Of a DNA stretch of 10,215 nucleotides, positions 1-6,448 are shown piece by piece. Within the stretch, counting starts at the first letter, position 1, and every line of letters starts with the position of its first letter. The stretch comes from an uncultured Lachnoanaerobaculum sp. (GTDB lineage Bacteria; Bacillota; Clostridia; Lachnospirales; Lachnospiraceae): positions 1 through 10,215 of the forward strand of contig CALALP010000050.1 in assembly GCA_937925515.1 (NCBI GenBank). Reading direction: 5' to 3'. Made by a program: the position numbers and the translations under genes. The notes below the pieces were generated by a model. That model did no database searches, was not told the origin of the DNA, and was given only the letters and a program-made list of their open reading frames with translations.

Positions 1-82
1 TTGAAATTTCAGGGTTATGTGTACTGTTTAATTTTTGATTGTCATTGTTCTTTTTGATTTGCTGTCCCAAAAGGACTGTACC

Positions 83-111
83 ATAATAACACTTGATATA
101 AGCCTTGTCAA
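83..111 (-). promoter_or_regulatory. Strong sigma-A-type promoter firing leftward out of the window
   Basis: On the minus strand a perfect -35 box TTGACA (106-111) is followed by a 17-base spacer and TATTAT (83-88, five of six matches). A TG sits one base before the -10 box, making it an extended -10 promoter. Two A6 tracts lie just upstream of the -35 box, as in UP elements. Transcription should begin near 76-78 and run toward base 1. The first ~75 bases of transcript hold no credible ORF (only ATG ACA ATC AAA AAT TAA), so they are probably a leader for a gene beyond the left edge. The box match is seen directly; promoter activity is inferred. Confidence 0.75.
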
Positions 112-159
112 TACCCTTTTTTAACTTTTTTCAAAAAAATTTTAAAAGGGTATTTAGGC
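102..159. repeat. Imperfect long inverted repeat between the hydrolase gene and the leftward promoter
   Basis: A perfect 11-base pair of arms (AATACCCTTTT at 110-120, AAAAGGGTATT at 144-154) encloses a T6-C-A7 core that can itself pair. Outer GCCT/AGGC arms (102-105, 156-159) extend it. It lies 51 bases past the hydrolase stop codon and its edge overlaps the -35 box of the leftward promoter. Neither strand carries a T-run after the stem, so it is not a standard intrinsic terminator. It could end hydrolase transcription weakly or act as an operator; which one cannot be told from sequence. Confidence 0.5.
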
Positions 160-184
160 ATTAATATTAGCACATTTATCTTAA

Positions 185-225
185 AGTAAAACTTGTTATA
201 TTTAGTAAAATTACTTGTTATATTT
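185..225. repeat. Short tandem duplication across the hydrolase stop codon
   Basis: Two adjacent units, AGTAAAACTTGTTATATTT (185-203) and the same sequence with a 3-base ATT insertion (204-225), share a perfect 13-base core, ACTTGTTATATTT. The right-hand unit encodes the last residues KYNK and the stop codon of the hydrolase. The left-hand unit is the untranslated copy, which would read KYNK again. This looks like local slippage at the gene end. Confidence 0.7.
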
Positions 226-1242
226 GTCTATAAACTTCCAAACAGTATCCCAATATACTTCAGGTTCAGTATAAGCAGACATAGTATGCCTTGCACCTTT
301 TACTACAAGCTTTTCCTTTTGGGGTGAGGCATCTGCATTATACACTACATCTAACATATAAAAAGGATTATAGTCGTCTGCATCGCCATGTATAAACAAC
401 ATTGGAATTTTATTTTTTTCAAGTGCCGCCACACAAGAACCGTCTGTAAAATAATATTTTGCCTTTACCTTAGATACAAGGTTTGCTCCATAAAGCATAG
501 GAAACTCAGGCAATTTATATAGGTTATAGAGTTTATCTGAAAATTCATTCCAAACTGAAGAATATCCACTATCCTCTATGCATACTTTTACATTTGCCGG
601 AAGTTCATCTCCTGATGCTAACATTATTGTTGATGCTCCCATAGATAAACCATGTAAAACTATATCTGCATCTGAATCTCTTTCAACAATTTTGTTAATC
701 CATAACTTTAAATCATCTTTGTCAAGTACTCCCATTCCTATATATTTTCCCTCACTCTCGCCATGTGCTCTATTATCCGGAGTAAGTACATTGTAACCTT
801 TTTCATAATATTTCTGAGCATAAGCTCTTATCTTCTCTTTTGAGCTATGATAACCATGTACAAAAATGCAATATTTATTAGTTTTCTCCTTTTGCTCAAA
901 ATAATCTGCTGCCAAAAGTAAATTATCTTTACTATAAACACTTAATTCCTCTGTCAAATAATCTCTAGCCCATAAATCAGCCTCTTTACTCAATTTCTCC
1001 TCTAAATCATCTGCTGCTTTTTCTTTCATTCTTGCAACTGTATCAGTGGTTTTATTTAAACTATTACTTATTGCAGATGAAGAAGAACTCTCTCTTAACA
1101 ATGCAAAGTCCACTAAGTAATTTGAACCTATCATAACTGCTGTAGTTGAAACTGCTAAAAAACCTGCTGCTATAAACGCAGCTATCTTTAATTTTCTTTT
1201 TGAATTTTTTCTATTTGGATTAGGTAAATCTTTATATGACAT
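211..1242 (-). CDS. Membrane-anchored alpha/beta hydrolase (serine hydrolase, YqkD-like)
   Basis: Predicted 343-residue serine hydrolase; the substrate is unknown. A basic N-terminus (NRKNSKRKLK) precedes one hydrophobic segment at about residues 20-39 that looks like an uncleaved signal anchor, so the enzyme probably sits outside the cell on the membrane. A Ser/Lys/Glu-rich stretch follows. The hydrolase fold starts near 120, with the oxyanion-side HGYHS (129-133), the nucleophile elbow GLSMGA (Ser200), the acid in HGDADDYNP (probably Asp289) and the catalytic His319 in GARHTMS. The triad therefore looks complete. An in-frame ATG lies 12 bases upstream (1254) but has no ribosome site. The chosen ATG has GGGAG five bases before it. 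The gene stands alone, with about 580 non-coding bases upstream and no clear promoter. The family is the FrsA/BAAT-like peptidase S9-type group in general; esterase versus peptidase cannot be decided here. Confidence 0.88.
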   Translation of the reverse strand: MSYKDLPNPNRKNSKRKLKIAAFIAAGFLAVSTTAVMIGSNYLVDFALLRESSSSSAISNSLNKTTDTVARMKEKAADDLEEKLSKEADLWARDYLTEELSVYSKDNLLLAADYFEQKEKTNKYCIFVHGYHSSKEKIRAYAQKYYEKGYNVLTPDNRAHGESEGKYIGMGVLDKDDLKLWINKIVERDSDADIVLHGLSMGASTIMLASGDELPANVKVCIEDSGYSSVWNEFSDKLYNLYKLPEFPMLYGANLVSKVKAKYYFTDGSCVAALEKNKIPMLFIHGDADDYNPFYMLDVVYNADASPQKEKLVVKGARHTMSAYTEPEVYWDTVWKFIDKYNK

Positions 1243-1247
1243 TTTAG

Positions 1248-1252
1248 CTCCC
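1248..1252 (-). promoter_or_regulatory. Ribosome binding site deciding the hydrolase start
   Basis: GGGAG ends five bases before the ATG at 1242 and overlaps the upstream in-frame ATG at 1254. That upstream ATG has only AT-rich sequence before it. The site supports the shorter protein beginning MSYKDL. Confidence 0.7.
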
Positions 1253-1254
1253 AT

Positions 1255-1824
1255 TTATATTAATATTCAATCATTCTTAACTTTATCAACATATCATTTT
1301 TAACTATATTTATATAAGAATTAAACTTTCTCTATTTAATTAGGTATGAGTTTCTTCTATATGTAATGTCTAATCATTACAACTCTTAAATATGATTGAA
1401 TCTATTCGTAATTATTAGTAATCTATTTTTTATCAATTCTCTTGTTAAGTATTATGGACATTAGTTTCTTTTATTATTTATATATTAATAAACACCAAAT
1501 CAAAACTTTTCTAAATATAAAGTTTTTACAAAATTAATTTTCATTAGCCTTGTTATTCTCTTTGTTTTCCGTACAGATATAGAGAAAGCCATATTTGCTA
1601 ATTTAAAGATTTTCTATCATATAACCACTTGTAAAAGCCCTGTTACTAATGTCTTTTTCTACATATTATTATATGCAAATAGGGAAGTCGTTAATTTTGA
1701 CTCCCTAATTCACTCTTCTACACAAAGTTAAACCTCTGCTACGACAGCATAGCACAAAATTTAATTTAATTCAACTATATAAAAGATAAACATTATATGA
1801 TTAATTTTAGAATGAAATTTAAAA
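1255..1824. other. AT-rich intergenic region without a recognisable gene
   Basis: About 570 bases lie between the tRNA terminator and the hydrolase. All six frames are broken by frequent stops. Two small inverted repeats stand out in a slightly less AT-rich patch (1681-1706 and 1738-1753). The only promoter-like pair facing the hydrolase is TTGATA with a weak TATTAA 18 bases on, which would start transcription almost at the ribosome site, so I do not call it. The length and decay-like texture would fit a lost gene, but I recognise no family. Confidence 0.6.
1681..1706. repeat. Small inverted repeat (bulged hairpin)
   Basis: Arms AGGGAAGTC (1681-1689) and GACTCCCT (1699-1706) pair with one bulged A around a 9-base loop. 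No T-run follows on either strand, so it is a poor intrinsic terminator. A second, 6-pair hairpin (GCTACG/CATAGC, one G-T pair) lies at 1738-1753. Function unknown. Confidence 0.4.
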
Positions 1825-1825
1825 C

Positions 1826-1866
1826 AAAAAAACTGTAAACCTACTAAAAAATAGGCTTACAGTTTT
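1826..1866 (-). terminator. Intrinsic terminator of the tRNA-Arg unit
   Basis: On the minus strand a 15-pair stem with one G-T pair (arms at plus positions 1852-1866 and 1829-1843) closes an 8-base, T-rich loop. It is followed by a T-run (plus A-tract 1826-1832). The stem begins one base after the tRNA discriminator base, so release and 3' trimming are closely linked. Confidence 0.88.
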
Positions 1867-1867
1867 A

Positions 1868-1941
<74 letters not shown>

Positions 1942-1971
1942 ACACAAACTAAATTGCTCTACAACTAGTTT

Positions 1972-2000
1972 ATTATAACACACAAGAATTATTTTGAAAA
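1972..2000 (-). promoter_or_regulatory. Promoter of the tRNA-Arg gene
   Basis: A consensus -10 box TATAAT (1972-1977), with TG one base upstream, lies 17 bases from a partial -35 box TTTTCA (1995-2000, four of six matches). Predicted initiation near 1965 leaves about 24 bases of 5' leader before the tRNA at 1941. Strength would come mainly from the extended -10 element. Confidence 0.75.
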
Positions 2001-2010
2001 GAACCTAAAC

Positions 2011-2042
2011 TATAAATTTGCATATAAATTGCAATATTTATA
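2011..2042 (-). terminator. Possible weak terminator or hairpin after the operon
   Basis: An AT-rich stem pairs TATAAATTTGCA (2011-2022) with TGCAATATTTATA (2030-2042), with one bulge and a 7-base loop. It is the best structure between the last operon gene (stop at 2099) and the tRNA promoter. On the minus strand it is followed by GTTTAGGTTCTTTT, only moderately T-rich, so termination would be inefficient. Read-through into the tRNA would then be possible. Confidence 0.35.
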
Positions 2043-2098
2043 ATTTATATAAGAATTTGTAATTTACTTTTAAATTTTATTCTATTTATATAAGTTCA

Positions 2099-2503
2099 CT
2101 ACAAATAGCTTTTTGATAGTAAGATAATCTCTTCTTTAGACGGCAAGTTCTCAAAGGCAGTGCAATCATTTTCAAGTACTGCAATAGCCTTTAAAATAGC
2201 ACAATCCTCTTTACTAAAATTAGTATTTACTCTATTTTTTTCCCATTCTTTTAGAACTTCATCTCTTTCTATAACTTCATCATCTTCATCAGGATGTTCG
2301 GCATTATAAAGTTTTTCTTTTAAGACTAAGACTTCAAAGATATAATTATTAATTTCCTTTTTTTGGGAGAATATCTTTTCTATTATATTTTTTTCCCATT
2401 CTTTTTGTTCCTCTCCAAACTTAAATACTCTTTTAAAATATTCTCTTTGTCTTTTTTTTCTTTGCTTTGGAGATTCAAAATTAAATATTTCTGCTAAATT
2501 CAT
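2099..2503 (-). CDS. Unrecognised small charged helical protein, coupled to rpiB
   Basis: I do not recognise a family. The 134-residue product is very rich in Lys and Glu, with a basic first third (SPKQRKKRQREYFKR, residues 11-25), an acidic middle (HPDEDDEVIERDE) and no signal peptide or membrane segment. It looks soluble, cytoplasmic and largely alpha-helical. Two cysteines are spread apart (residues 101 and 114) with no metal-site spacing. Its ATG follows the rpiB stop codon by one base (TAA-T-ATG). The only ribosome-site candidate, AGGGA, lies inside the end of rpiB 11 bases upstream, so translation probably depends on coupling. It is the last gene of the operon. Codon use and base composition match its neighbours, which argues for a real gene. 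Confidence 0.72.
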   Translation of the reverse strand: MNLAEIFNFESPKQRKKRQREYFKRVFKFGEEQKEWEKNIIEKIFSQKKEINNYIFEVLVLKEKLYNAEHPDEDDEVIERDEVLKEWEKNRVNTNFSKEDCAILKAIAVLENDCTAFENLPSKEEIILLSKSYL

Positions 2504-2504
2504 A

Positions 2505-2972
2505 TTATAAATTGTCCCTATCTTTCATATATTTAGCCTCAACTTCACTTATTTTCTGAACTCTAGGCTCATGTCTGCCACCCTCATATTCAGTTTCAAA
2601 AAATTCATCTACAATCATTTTTGCCATATCACTTCCTACAACTCTTGCACCCATAGCAATGATATTTGAATCATTGTGCATTGCTGTCATTTTTGCTGAA
2701 TATGGTTCTGAGCAAACTGCCGCTCTTATTCCCGGAACTTTATTTGCAATTAGAGATATTCCTATGCCTGTTCCACATATTAATACTCCCTTATCCACCT
2801 GTTTATTTAGGATTGCCTCTGCTACAACTAGCCCGGGTAAAGTATAATCTTGTTTATCTGCCTCTACGCTTGTTCCATAATCAATACATTCATAGCCTTT
2901 TTCCTTTAAATGTTTCATCAATGTATTTTTTAATTCAATACCTGTATAATCATTCCCAAACCCTATTTTCAT
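2505..2972 (-). CDS. rpiB: Ribose-5-phosphate isomerase B (RpiB/LacA/LacB family)
   Basis: Cytosolic aldose-ketose isomerase, most likely interconverting ribose 5-phosphate and ribulose 5-phosphate in the pentose phosphate pathway. The 155-residue protein has the family length. The catalytic Cys66 lies in LICGTGIGIS (64-73), His99 in the MHNDSN motif (98-103), and phosphate-binding Arg133 and Arg137 in GGRHEPR. It also has the conserved CSEPYSA (87-93), which is closer to E. coli RpiB than to LacA/LacB. Unusually, the N-terminal Asp-His motif reads GNDYTG, with Tyr9 where family members normally have His. An ATG 18 bases upstream (2990) has no ribosome site, whereas the chosen start has AGGAG eight bases before it. 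It follows rsmI by 24 bases. An allose- or other hexose-phosphate isomerase role cannot be excluded. Confidence 0.92.
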   Translation of the reverse strand: MKIGFGNDYTGIELKNTLMKHLKEKGYECIDYGTSVEADKQDYTLPGLVVAEAILNKQVDKGVLICGTGIGISLIANKVPGIRAAVCSEPYSAKMTAMHNDSNIIAMGARVVGSDMAKMIVDEFFETEYEGGRHEPRVQKISEVEAKYMKDRDNL

Positions 2973-2980
2973 AGTTTTTG

Positions 2981-2985
2981 CTCCT
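2981..2985 (-). promoter_or_regulatory. Ribosome binding site deciding the rpiB start
   Basis: AGGAG sits eight bases before the ATG at 2972. It lies inside the six-codon extension that would begin at 2990, which has no such site of its own. It supports the start MKIGFG, which also matches the family N-terminus. Confidence 0.8.
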
Positions 2986-2996
2986 TTCATAAATAT

Positions 2997-3839
2997 TTAT
3001 TTTAACAGCTCATTATAAATATCTCTCTTTGAAACTCCCCTATCTTTTGCAACTAATTTCATCGCATCTTTAGAACTTATTCCCCTATCTTCATATAGTT
3101 TTACATGCTCTTTTATACTTATCTTTTTCCATTCCTCAAGTTCATTTTGAAATTTTTGCTTAGGATTTGCTCCCTCTATAACAAGCACAAACTCGCCTCT
3201 TGGATTTTCTGATAGATAATAATTTATAGCCTCTAAGATAGTTACTCTTAAAACCTCTTCATGTTTTTTTGTAATCTCTCTTATAATGCTTATTTTTCTA
3301 TCCTCTCCCAAGTAGTCCCTTAGTTCTTCAAGGGTTTTAGTAAGTCTATATGGAGATTCATAGAGTATAATTGTTGAGGTTTCTTCTCTTAGTTTTTCAA
3401 GCACATTTTTTCTTTCTTTTTTTTCACTAGGTAAAAATGCCTCAAATATAAATCTACGAGTTGAGAGTCCACTTATTGCAACTGCACTTACAACTGCACT
3501 AGCTCCTGGGATTACACTAACTTCTATTCCCTCATTATAGCAAGCCTTTACTAAATCTTCTCCTGGGTCTGAGATTGCAGGCATGCCTGCATCAGTTACA
3601 AGTGCAATACTTTTTCCCTCAAGCAAATAACCTATAAGTTCCTTTCCTTTTTCAAACTTATTATGCTCATGATAGCTTGTCATCTGTTTTTTTATTTCAT
3701 AATGATTTAGTAGTTTTATTGTATTTCTAGTGTCCTCAGCTGCTATAATATCTACTTCTTTTAAAACTTCAATAGCTCTAAAAGTTATATCTTTTAAATT
3801 TCCGATAGGTGTCGCCACTAAATATAATTTACCAAACAT
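2997..3839 (-). CDS. rsmI: 16S rRNA (cytidine-1402 2'-O)-methyltransferase RsmI
   Basis: SAM-dependent enzyme of the tetrapyrrole-methylase fold that methylates the 2'-OH of C1402 in the decoding centre of 16S rRNA, tuning initiation and fidelity. The 280-residue product carries the family signatures in order: YLVATPIGNL at the N-terminus, AAEDTR (33-38), VTDAGMPAISDPGE (81-94), the SAM-loop VIPGASA (109-115), YESPYRL (160-166), REITKKHEE (187-195) and GEFVLVIEG (215-223). A small C-terminal helical domain ends in VSKRDIYNELLK. A TTG 12 bases upstream (3851) is in frame but has no ribosome site. The ATG has GAGG six bases before it. The trmN-like gene ends 14 bases upstream, the same neighbour order as yabB-rsmI in B. 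subtilis without the small yazA gene between them. Confidence 0.95.
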   Translation of the reverse strand: MFGKLYLVATPIGNLKDITFRAIEVLKEVDIIAAEDTRNTIKLLNHYEIKKQMTSYHEHNKFEKGKELIGYLLEGKSIALVTDAGMPAISDPGEDLVKACYNEGIEVSVIPGASAVVSAVAISGLSTRRFIFEAFLPSEKKERKNVLEKLREETSTIILYESPYRLTKTLEELRDYLGEDRKISIIREITKKHEEVLRVTILEAINYYLSENPRGEFVLVIEGANPKQKFQNELEEWKKISIKEHVKLYEDRGISSKDAMKLVAKDRGVSKRDIYNELLK

Positions 3840-3845
3840 TTTCCA

Positions 3846-3849
3846 CCTC
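3846..3849 (-). promoter_or_regulatory. Ribosome binding site deciding the rsmI start
   Basis: GAGG (within GAGGTGG) ends six bases before the ATG at 3839. It overlaps the alternative TTG start at 3851, so both cannot be used efficiently. The resulting protein begins MFGKLYLVATPIGN, as in the family. Confidence 0.7.
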
Positions 3850-3853
3850 AAAA

Positions 3854-4591
3854 CTAATATCCATATATATCATAAATCTGTTTTGTATAGACTCCCTGAC
3901 TTTCATAAACCACTATCGGAGGTCCAAGCTTTAAAAAACTTCCTCCCCCCTTTAATGCCTCTATCATAACCATATTTGCATCTTTATCTAAGAAAGGGTG
4001 TACAAAGCACATTCTTTTTGGTTCAATTTTATGTTTTCTTAAGGTGGAAATAATGTCTATAAGTCTATGTGGTCTATGTACCATAAAAAACTTTCCACTT
4101 GCCTTAAGAACATAAGCTGCTGCCTTAATTACATCTTCAAGACTGCAACTTATCTCATGTCTAGCTATTGCAAGTGAGCTTTCTGTATTTTTTATACCAT
4201 GCAAATCATTCATATATGGAGGATTTGAAGTAACTACATCAAAACTTGAAGATGAAAATAAACTTTTATATTCTTTTATATCGCCATTTATAATTTGTAT
4301 TTTTTCTTCAAGCTTATTATATTTTACAGAGCGACTTGCCATATCAGCCATATCTTCTTGTATTTCAAGTCCTGTAAAATGTAGTCCCTTTGTCTTTGCA
4401 CTCAAAAGTATCGGAATAATTCCTGTCCCTGTGCCTAAATCAAGTGTTTTTTCTCCATTTCTTATTTTTACAAAGCCTGTAAGCAAGACTGCATCCATTC
4501 CAAAGCAAAATTTATTTGTATTTTGTATTATCTTAAGCCCACTTCTTTCCAAATCATCAAGTCTTTCATAAGACCTTATCAACTCATTCAT
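3854..4591 (-). CDS. TrmN6/YabB-type adenine-N6 methyltransferase (tRNA1-Val A37)
   Basis: Predicted cytosolic Rossmann-fold methyltransferase of the YfiC/TrmN6 (YabB) family, which places N6-methyl on A37 of tRNA-Val in E. coli. The 245 residues begin with the characteristic ERLDDLERSGLKIIQ (9-23), then FCFGMDAVLL (28-37). SAM-binding motif I is LDLGTGTGIIP (50-60), the acidic end of strand 2 is Glu76, and the amino-methylating motif IV is SNPPYM (122-127). ARHE (143-146) is also typical. The start is nine bases after the preceding stop codon; no clear Shine-Dalgarno site is visible, so it probably relies on coupling. It sits between the RicT-like gene and rsmI, as yabB does in Bacillus, although yabA is absent. 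The exact tRNA target in this organism is inferred from the family. Confidence 0.9.
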   Translation of the reverse strand: MNELIRSYERLDDLERSGLKIIQNTNKFCFGMDAVLLTGFVKIRNGEKTLDLGTGTGIIPILLSAKTKGLHFTGLEIQEDMADMASRSVKYNKLEEKIQIINGDIKEYKSLFSSSSFDVVTSNPPYMNDLHGIKNTESSLAIARHEISCSLEDVIKAAAYVLKASGKFFMVHRPHRLIDIISTLRKHKIEPKRMCFVHPFLDKDANMVMIEALKGGGSFLKLGPPIVVYESQGVYTKQIYDIYGY

Positions 4592-4600
4592 ATACTTTTA

Positions 4601-5422
4601 CTAAACTTTAGAAATAGACTTTATATCATCTATTGAATACTCCATAATTTCCTTTTCATCATTTTCTTTTGTAACTAAAAGTTTAACCTTTTGCCTTAGT
4701 ACATTTACTTGAGATACATTTCCCTTAACTCCGTCATGGGTTTCAATGTAATCTCCCTCTCTAGGTAATTGTTTCTTTAAATGTTCATAAGTGTCGGTTT
4801 CATTTTTAAGACAACACATAAGTCGCCCACATACTCCACTTATTTTCTGAGGGTTTAGTGGTAAATTCTGTTGTTTCGCCATTTTTATCGATACAGGTAC
4901 AAAATCAGACAAATAGCTATGACAACAAAGTGGTCGCCCACAAGAACCTATCCCCCCTATTATCTTAGTTTCATCTCTAACTCCTACTTGTCTAAGTTCA
5001 ATTCTTATTTTAAATATAGATGCTAAGTCCTTTACAAGTTCCCTAAAGTCAATTCTATTATCAGAAGTAAAATAAAATAAAACCTTAGTATTGTCAAATG
5101 TATACTCAGCTGAGATAACTCTCATATCAAGTTTATATTCTAAAACCTTTGCTCTACAAATTCTAAGTGCATCAAACTCCTTTAATTTATTTTTAATTAC
5201 AATCTCTTTATCCTCTTTTGTTGCAATCCTTTTTAATTCCTTTAAAGGTAATACTAATTTATCATCAGATACTTCTTTATTGGCAAGTACCACTGTTCCA
5301 TACTCAAGTCCTCTCGAAGTATCAACTATAACCTTATCCCCTATACCTGTTTTTATATTTTTCGGATCAAAATAATATATTTTTCCGACTTCTCTAAATC
5401 TTACACCTATAATTTCAGACAT
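4601..5422 (-). CDS. ricT: PSP1-domain protein RicT (YaaT)
   Basis: Homologue of B. subtilis YaaT/RicT. In that species RicT forms the Ric complex with RicA and RicF, carries Fe-S clusters and directs RNase Y processing of operon mRNAs, with effects on sporulation, competence and biofilm. The 273-residue protein starts MSEIIGVRFREVGKIYYF. The PSP1 core spans about 60-145. The defining cysteine cluster is SCGRPLCC (160-167) plus GVCGRLMCC (196-204), giving six cysteines (161, 166, 167, 198, 203, 204). The C-terminal part (about 220-270) is a small beta domain. GGGG lies about six bases before the ATG. It begins 18 bases after holB, the classic holB-yaaT pairing. RicA and RicF partners are not in this window. 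Confidence 0.92.
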   Translation of the reverse strand: MSEIIGVRFREVGKIYYFDPKNIKTGIGDKVIVDTSRGLEYGTVVLANKEVSDDKLVLPLKELKRIATKEDKEIVIKNKLKEFDALRICRAKVLEYKLDMRVISAEYTFDNTKVLFYFTSDNRIDFRELVKDLASIFKIRIELRQVGVRDETKIIGGIGSCGRPLCCHSYLSDFVPVSIKMAKQQNLPLNPQKISGVCGRLMCCLKNETDTYEHLKKQLPREGDYIETHDGVKGNVSQVNVLRQKVKLLVTKENDEKEIMEYSIDDIKSISKV

Positions 5423-5440
5423 ATAATCCCCTTTCTAAAA

Positions 5441-6448
5441 TTATTTTAAAGCACAATCCATTAGTAAAAGCTGTATACAAAGTTCAGCATTAACATTTGC
5501 CCTAAGTCTTTCCTGAGTCATATATAGACTTGCAAATATTTTATCCAATTCCTCAAGTCTATATCTCCTTGCTAAACTATATAATTTGTCATCTTTATTT
5601 TTAAATACAACTCTATTTGATAAACTACTTACTTTTATCATAGCAATATCTTTGTACCAAAGTCTTATCAAATCTATAAGCACATTTAAATTTGAATACA
5701 TTTTCTTAAGTCCGACTGAATACTCATAAATTTTATAAATTGGCATATCTAATATATTTTCAAGCATCTTGATAGTATAATTAAAACTATCTCTGATGCC
5801 TTCATTTTCAATGTAAAATATTGCTTTTCCTATATTCCCTGCAGAATACGCAAGTAAATTTTCTGTAAAATCTTTATCTAAAGCATTTAAATCTAAGCCC
5901 TTATATTTATCAAGGTAATTTATAATATCATTTTCAGAAACACTTTCAGTACGAAACCTTATACACCTGCTTTTTACTGTTTCTAAAATTAAATCTTCAT
6001 TGTTACATAGGAGTATTATTATAACATATAATGGTGGTTCTTCCAAAGTTTTTAGTAAGGCATTTTGTGCTTGAATAGTCATATTCTCAGCTTTATCAAT
6101 AACATATATCTTTAAATTAGAGGAAAATGGTCTTGTTTTTACTGTATCATTTATCTGACTTCTTATATCCTCCACTTTATAGCTTTGTTTTTCACTCTTT
6201 ACATATATAATATCAGGGTGAGTATTTGCTAAAATCTGTTTGCAGGCATGACAATTAAGGCAAGCCCTATCTTCAAAGCTATGCACATTTTCACACATAA
6301 TATCAAATATAAAAGAAGATGTAATGCTTTTCTTGCCACTTCCCTCCTCGCCACTTATTAAAATAGCATGTGGTAGTGTGTGTTTTTCCTTTGATAACCT
6401 TAGGTAAGTTTTTATCTTATCCTGACCTATAATTTCATCATAAATCAT
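5441..6448 (-). CDS. holB: DNA polymerase III delta' subunit
   Basis: Clamp-loader subunit that, with DnaX and HolA, opens the beta sliding clamp during replication. The 335-residue AAA+ protein begins MIYDEIIGQDKI, as DnaX/HolB proteins do. The P-loop GEEGSGKKS (33-41) is degenerate, with Lys where the hydroxyl residue usually follows GK. A zinc site is formed by Cys52, Cys63, Cys66 and Cys69. The Walker-B-like strand YVIDKAENM (115-123), LLKTLEEPP (132-140) and the SRC arginine-finger motif (160-162) follow. The C-terminal helical collar domain starts near residue 195. An in-frame ATG at 6460 was not chosen, because the 6448 ATG has GGGAG five bases upstream. The gene overlaps the end of the preceding fusion gene by 11 bases, so translation is probably coupled. 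Confidence 0.93.
   Translation of the reverse strand: MIYDEIIGQDKIKTYLRLSKEKHTLPHAILISGEEGSGKKSITSSFIFDIMCENVHSFEDRACLNCHACKQILANTHPDIIYVKSEKQSYKVEDIRSQINDTVKTRPFSSNLKIYVIDKAENMTIQAQNALLKTLEEPPLYVIIILLCNNEDLILETVKSRCIRFRTESVSENDIINYLDKYKGLDLNALDKDFTENLLAYSAGNIGKAIFYIENEGIRDSFNYTIKMLENILDMPIYKIYEYSVGLKKMYSNLNVLIDLIRLWYKDIAMIKVSSLSNRVVFKNKDDKLYSLARRYRLEELDKIFASLYMTQERLRANVNAELCIQLLLMDCALK

Noticed and set aside
110..154. Inverted repeat as a standard intrinsic terminator for the hydrolase
   Set aside because: The stem is AT-rich with a long interior and no T-run on the 3' side of either strand. Listed only as an inverted repeat.
578..796. Plus-strand open frames, including those opposite rpiB, ricT and the right-end gene
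   Set aside because: They lie wholly opposite strong minus-strand genes, have no ribosome sites, and read as low-complexity antisense translations.
1255..1300. TTGATA plus TATTAA as the hydrolase promoter
   Set aside because: The -10 box is weak, the spacer is 18 bases, and initiation would fall at or inside the ribosome site. AT-rich DNA gives such pairs by chance.
1540..1645. Minus-strand stretch reading GFYKWLYDRKSLN-stop-QIWLSLYLYGKQRE, protein-like at first sight
   Set aside because: It is only about 27 codons, has an internal TAG and stops on both sides, has no ribosome site, and matches no family I can name. A decayed gene is possible but not supportable.
5441..6448. Degenerate P-loop (GEEGSGKKS) in HolB as evidence of lost function
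   Set aside because: Delta' subunits commonly have a weakened or non-hydrolysing nucleotide site. The zinc cysteines and SRC motif are intact, so this is normal for the family.
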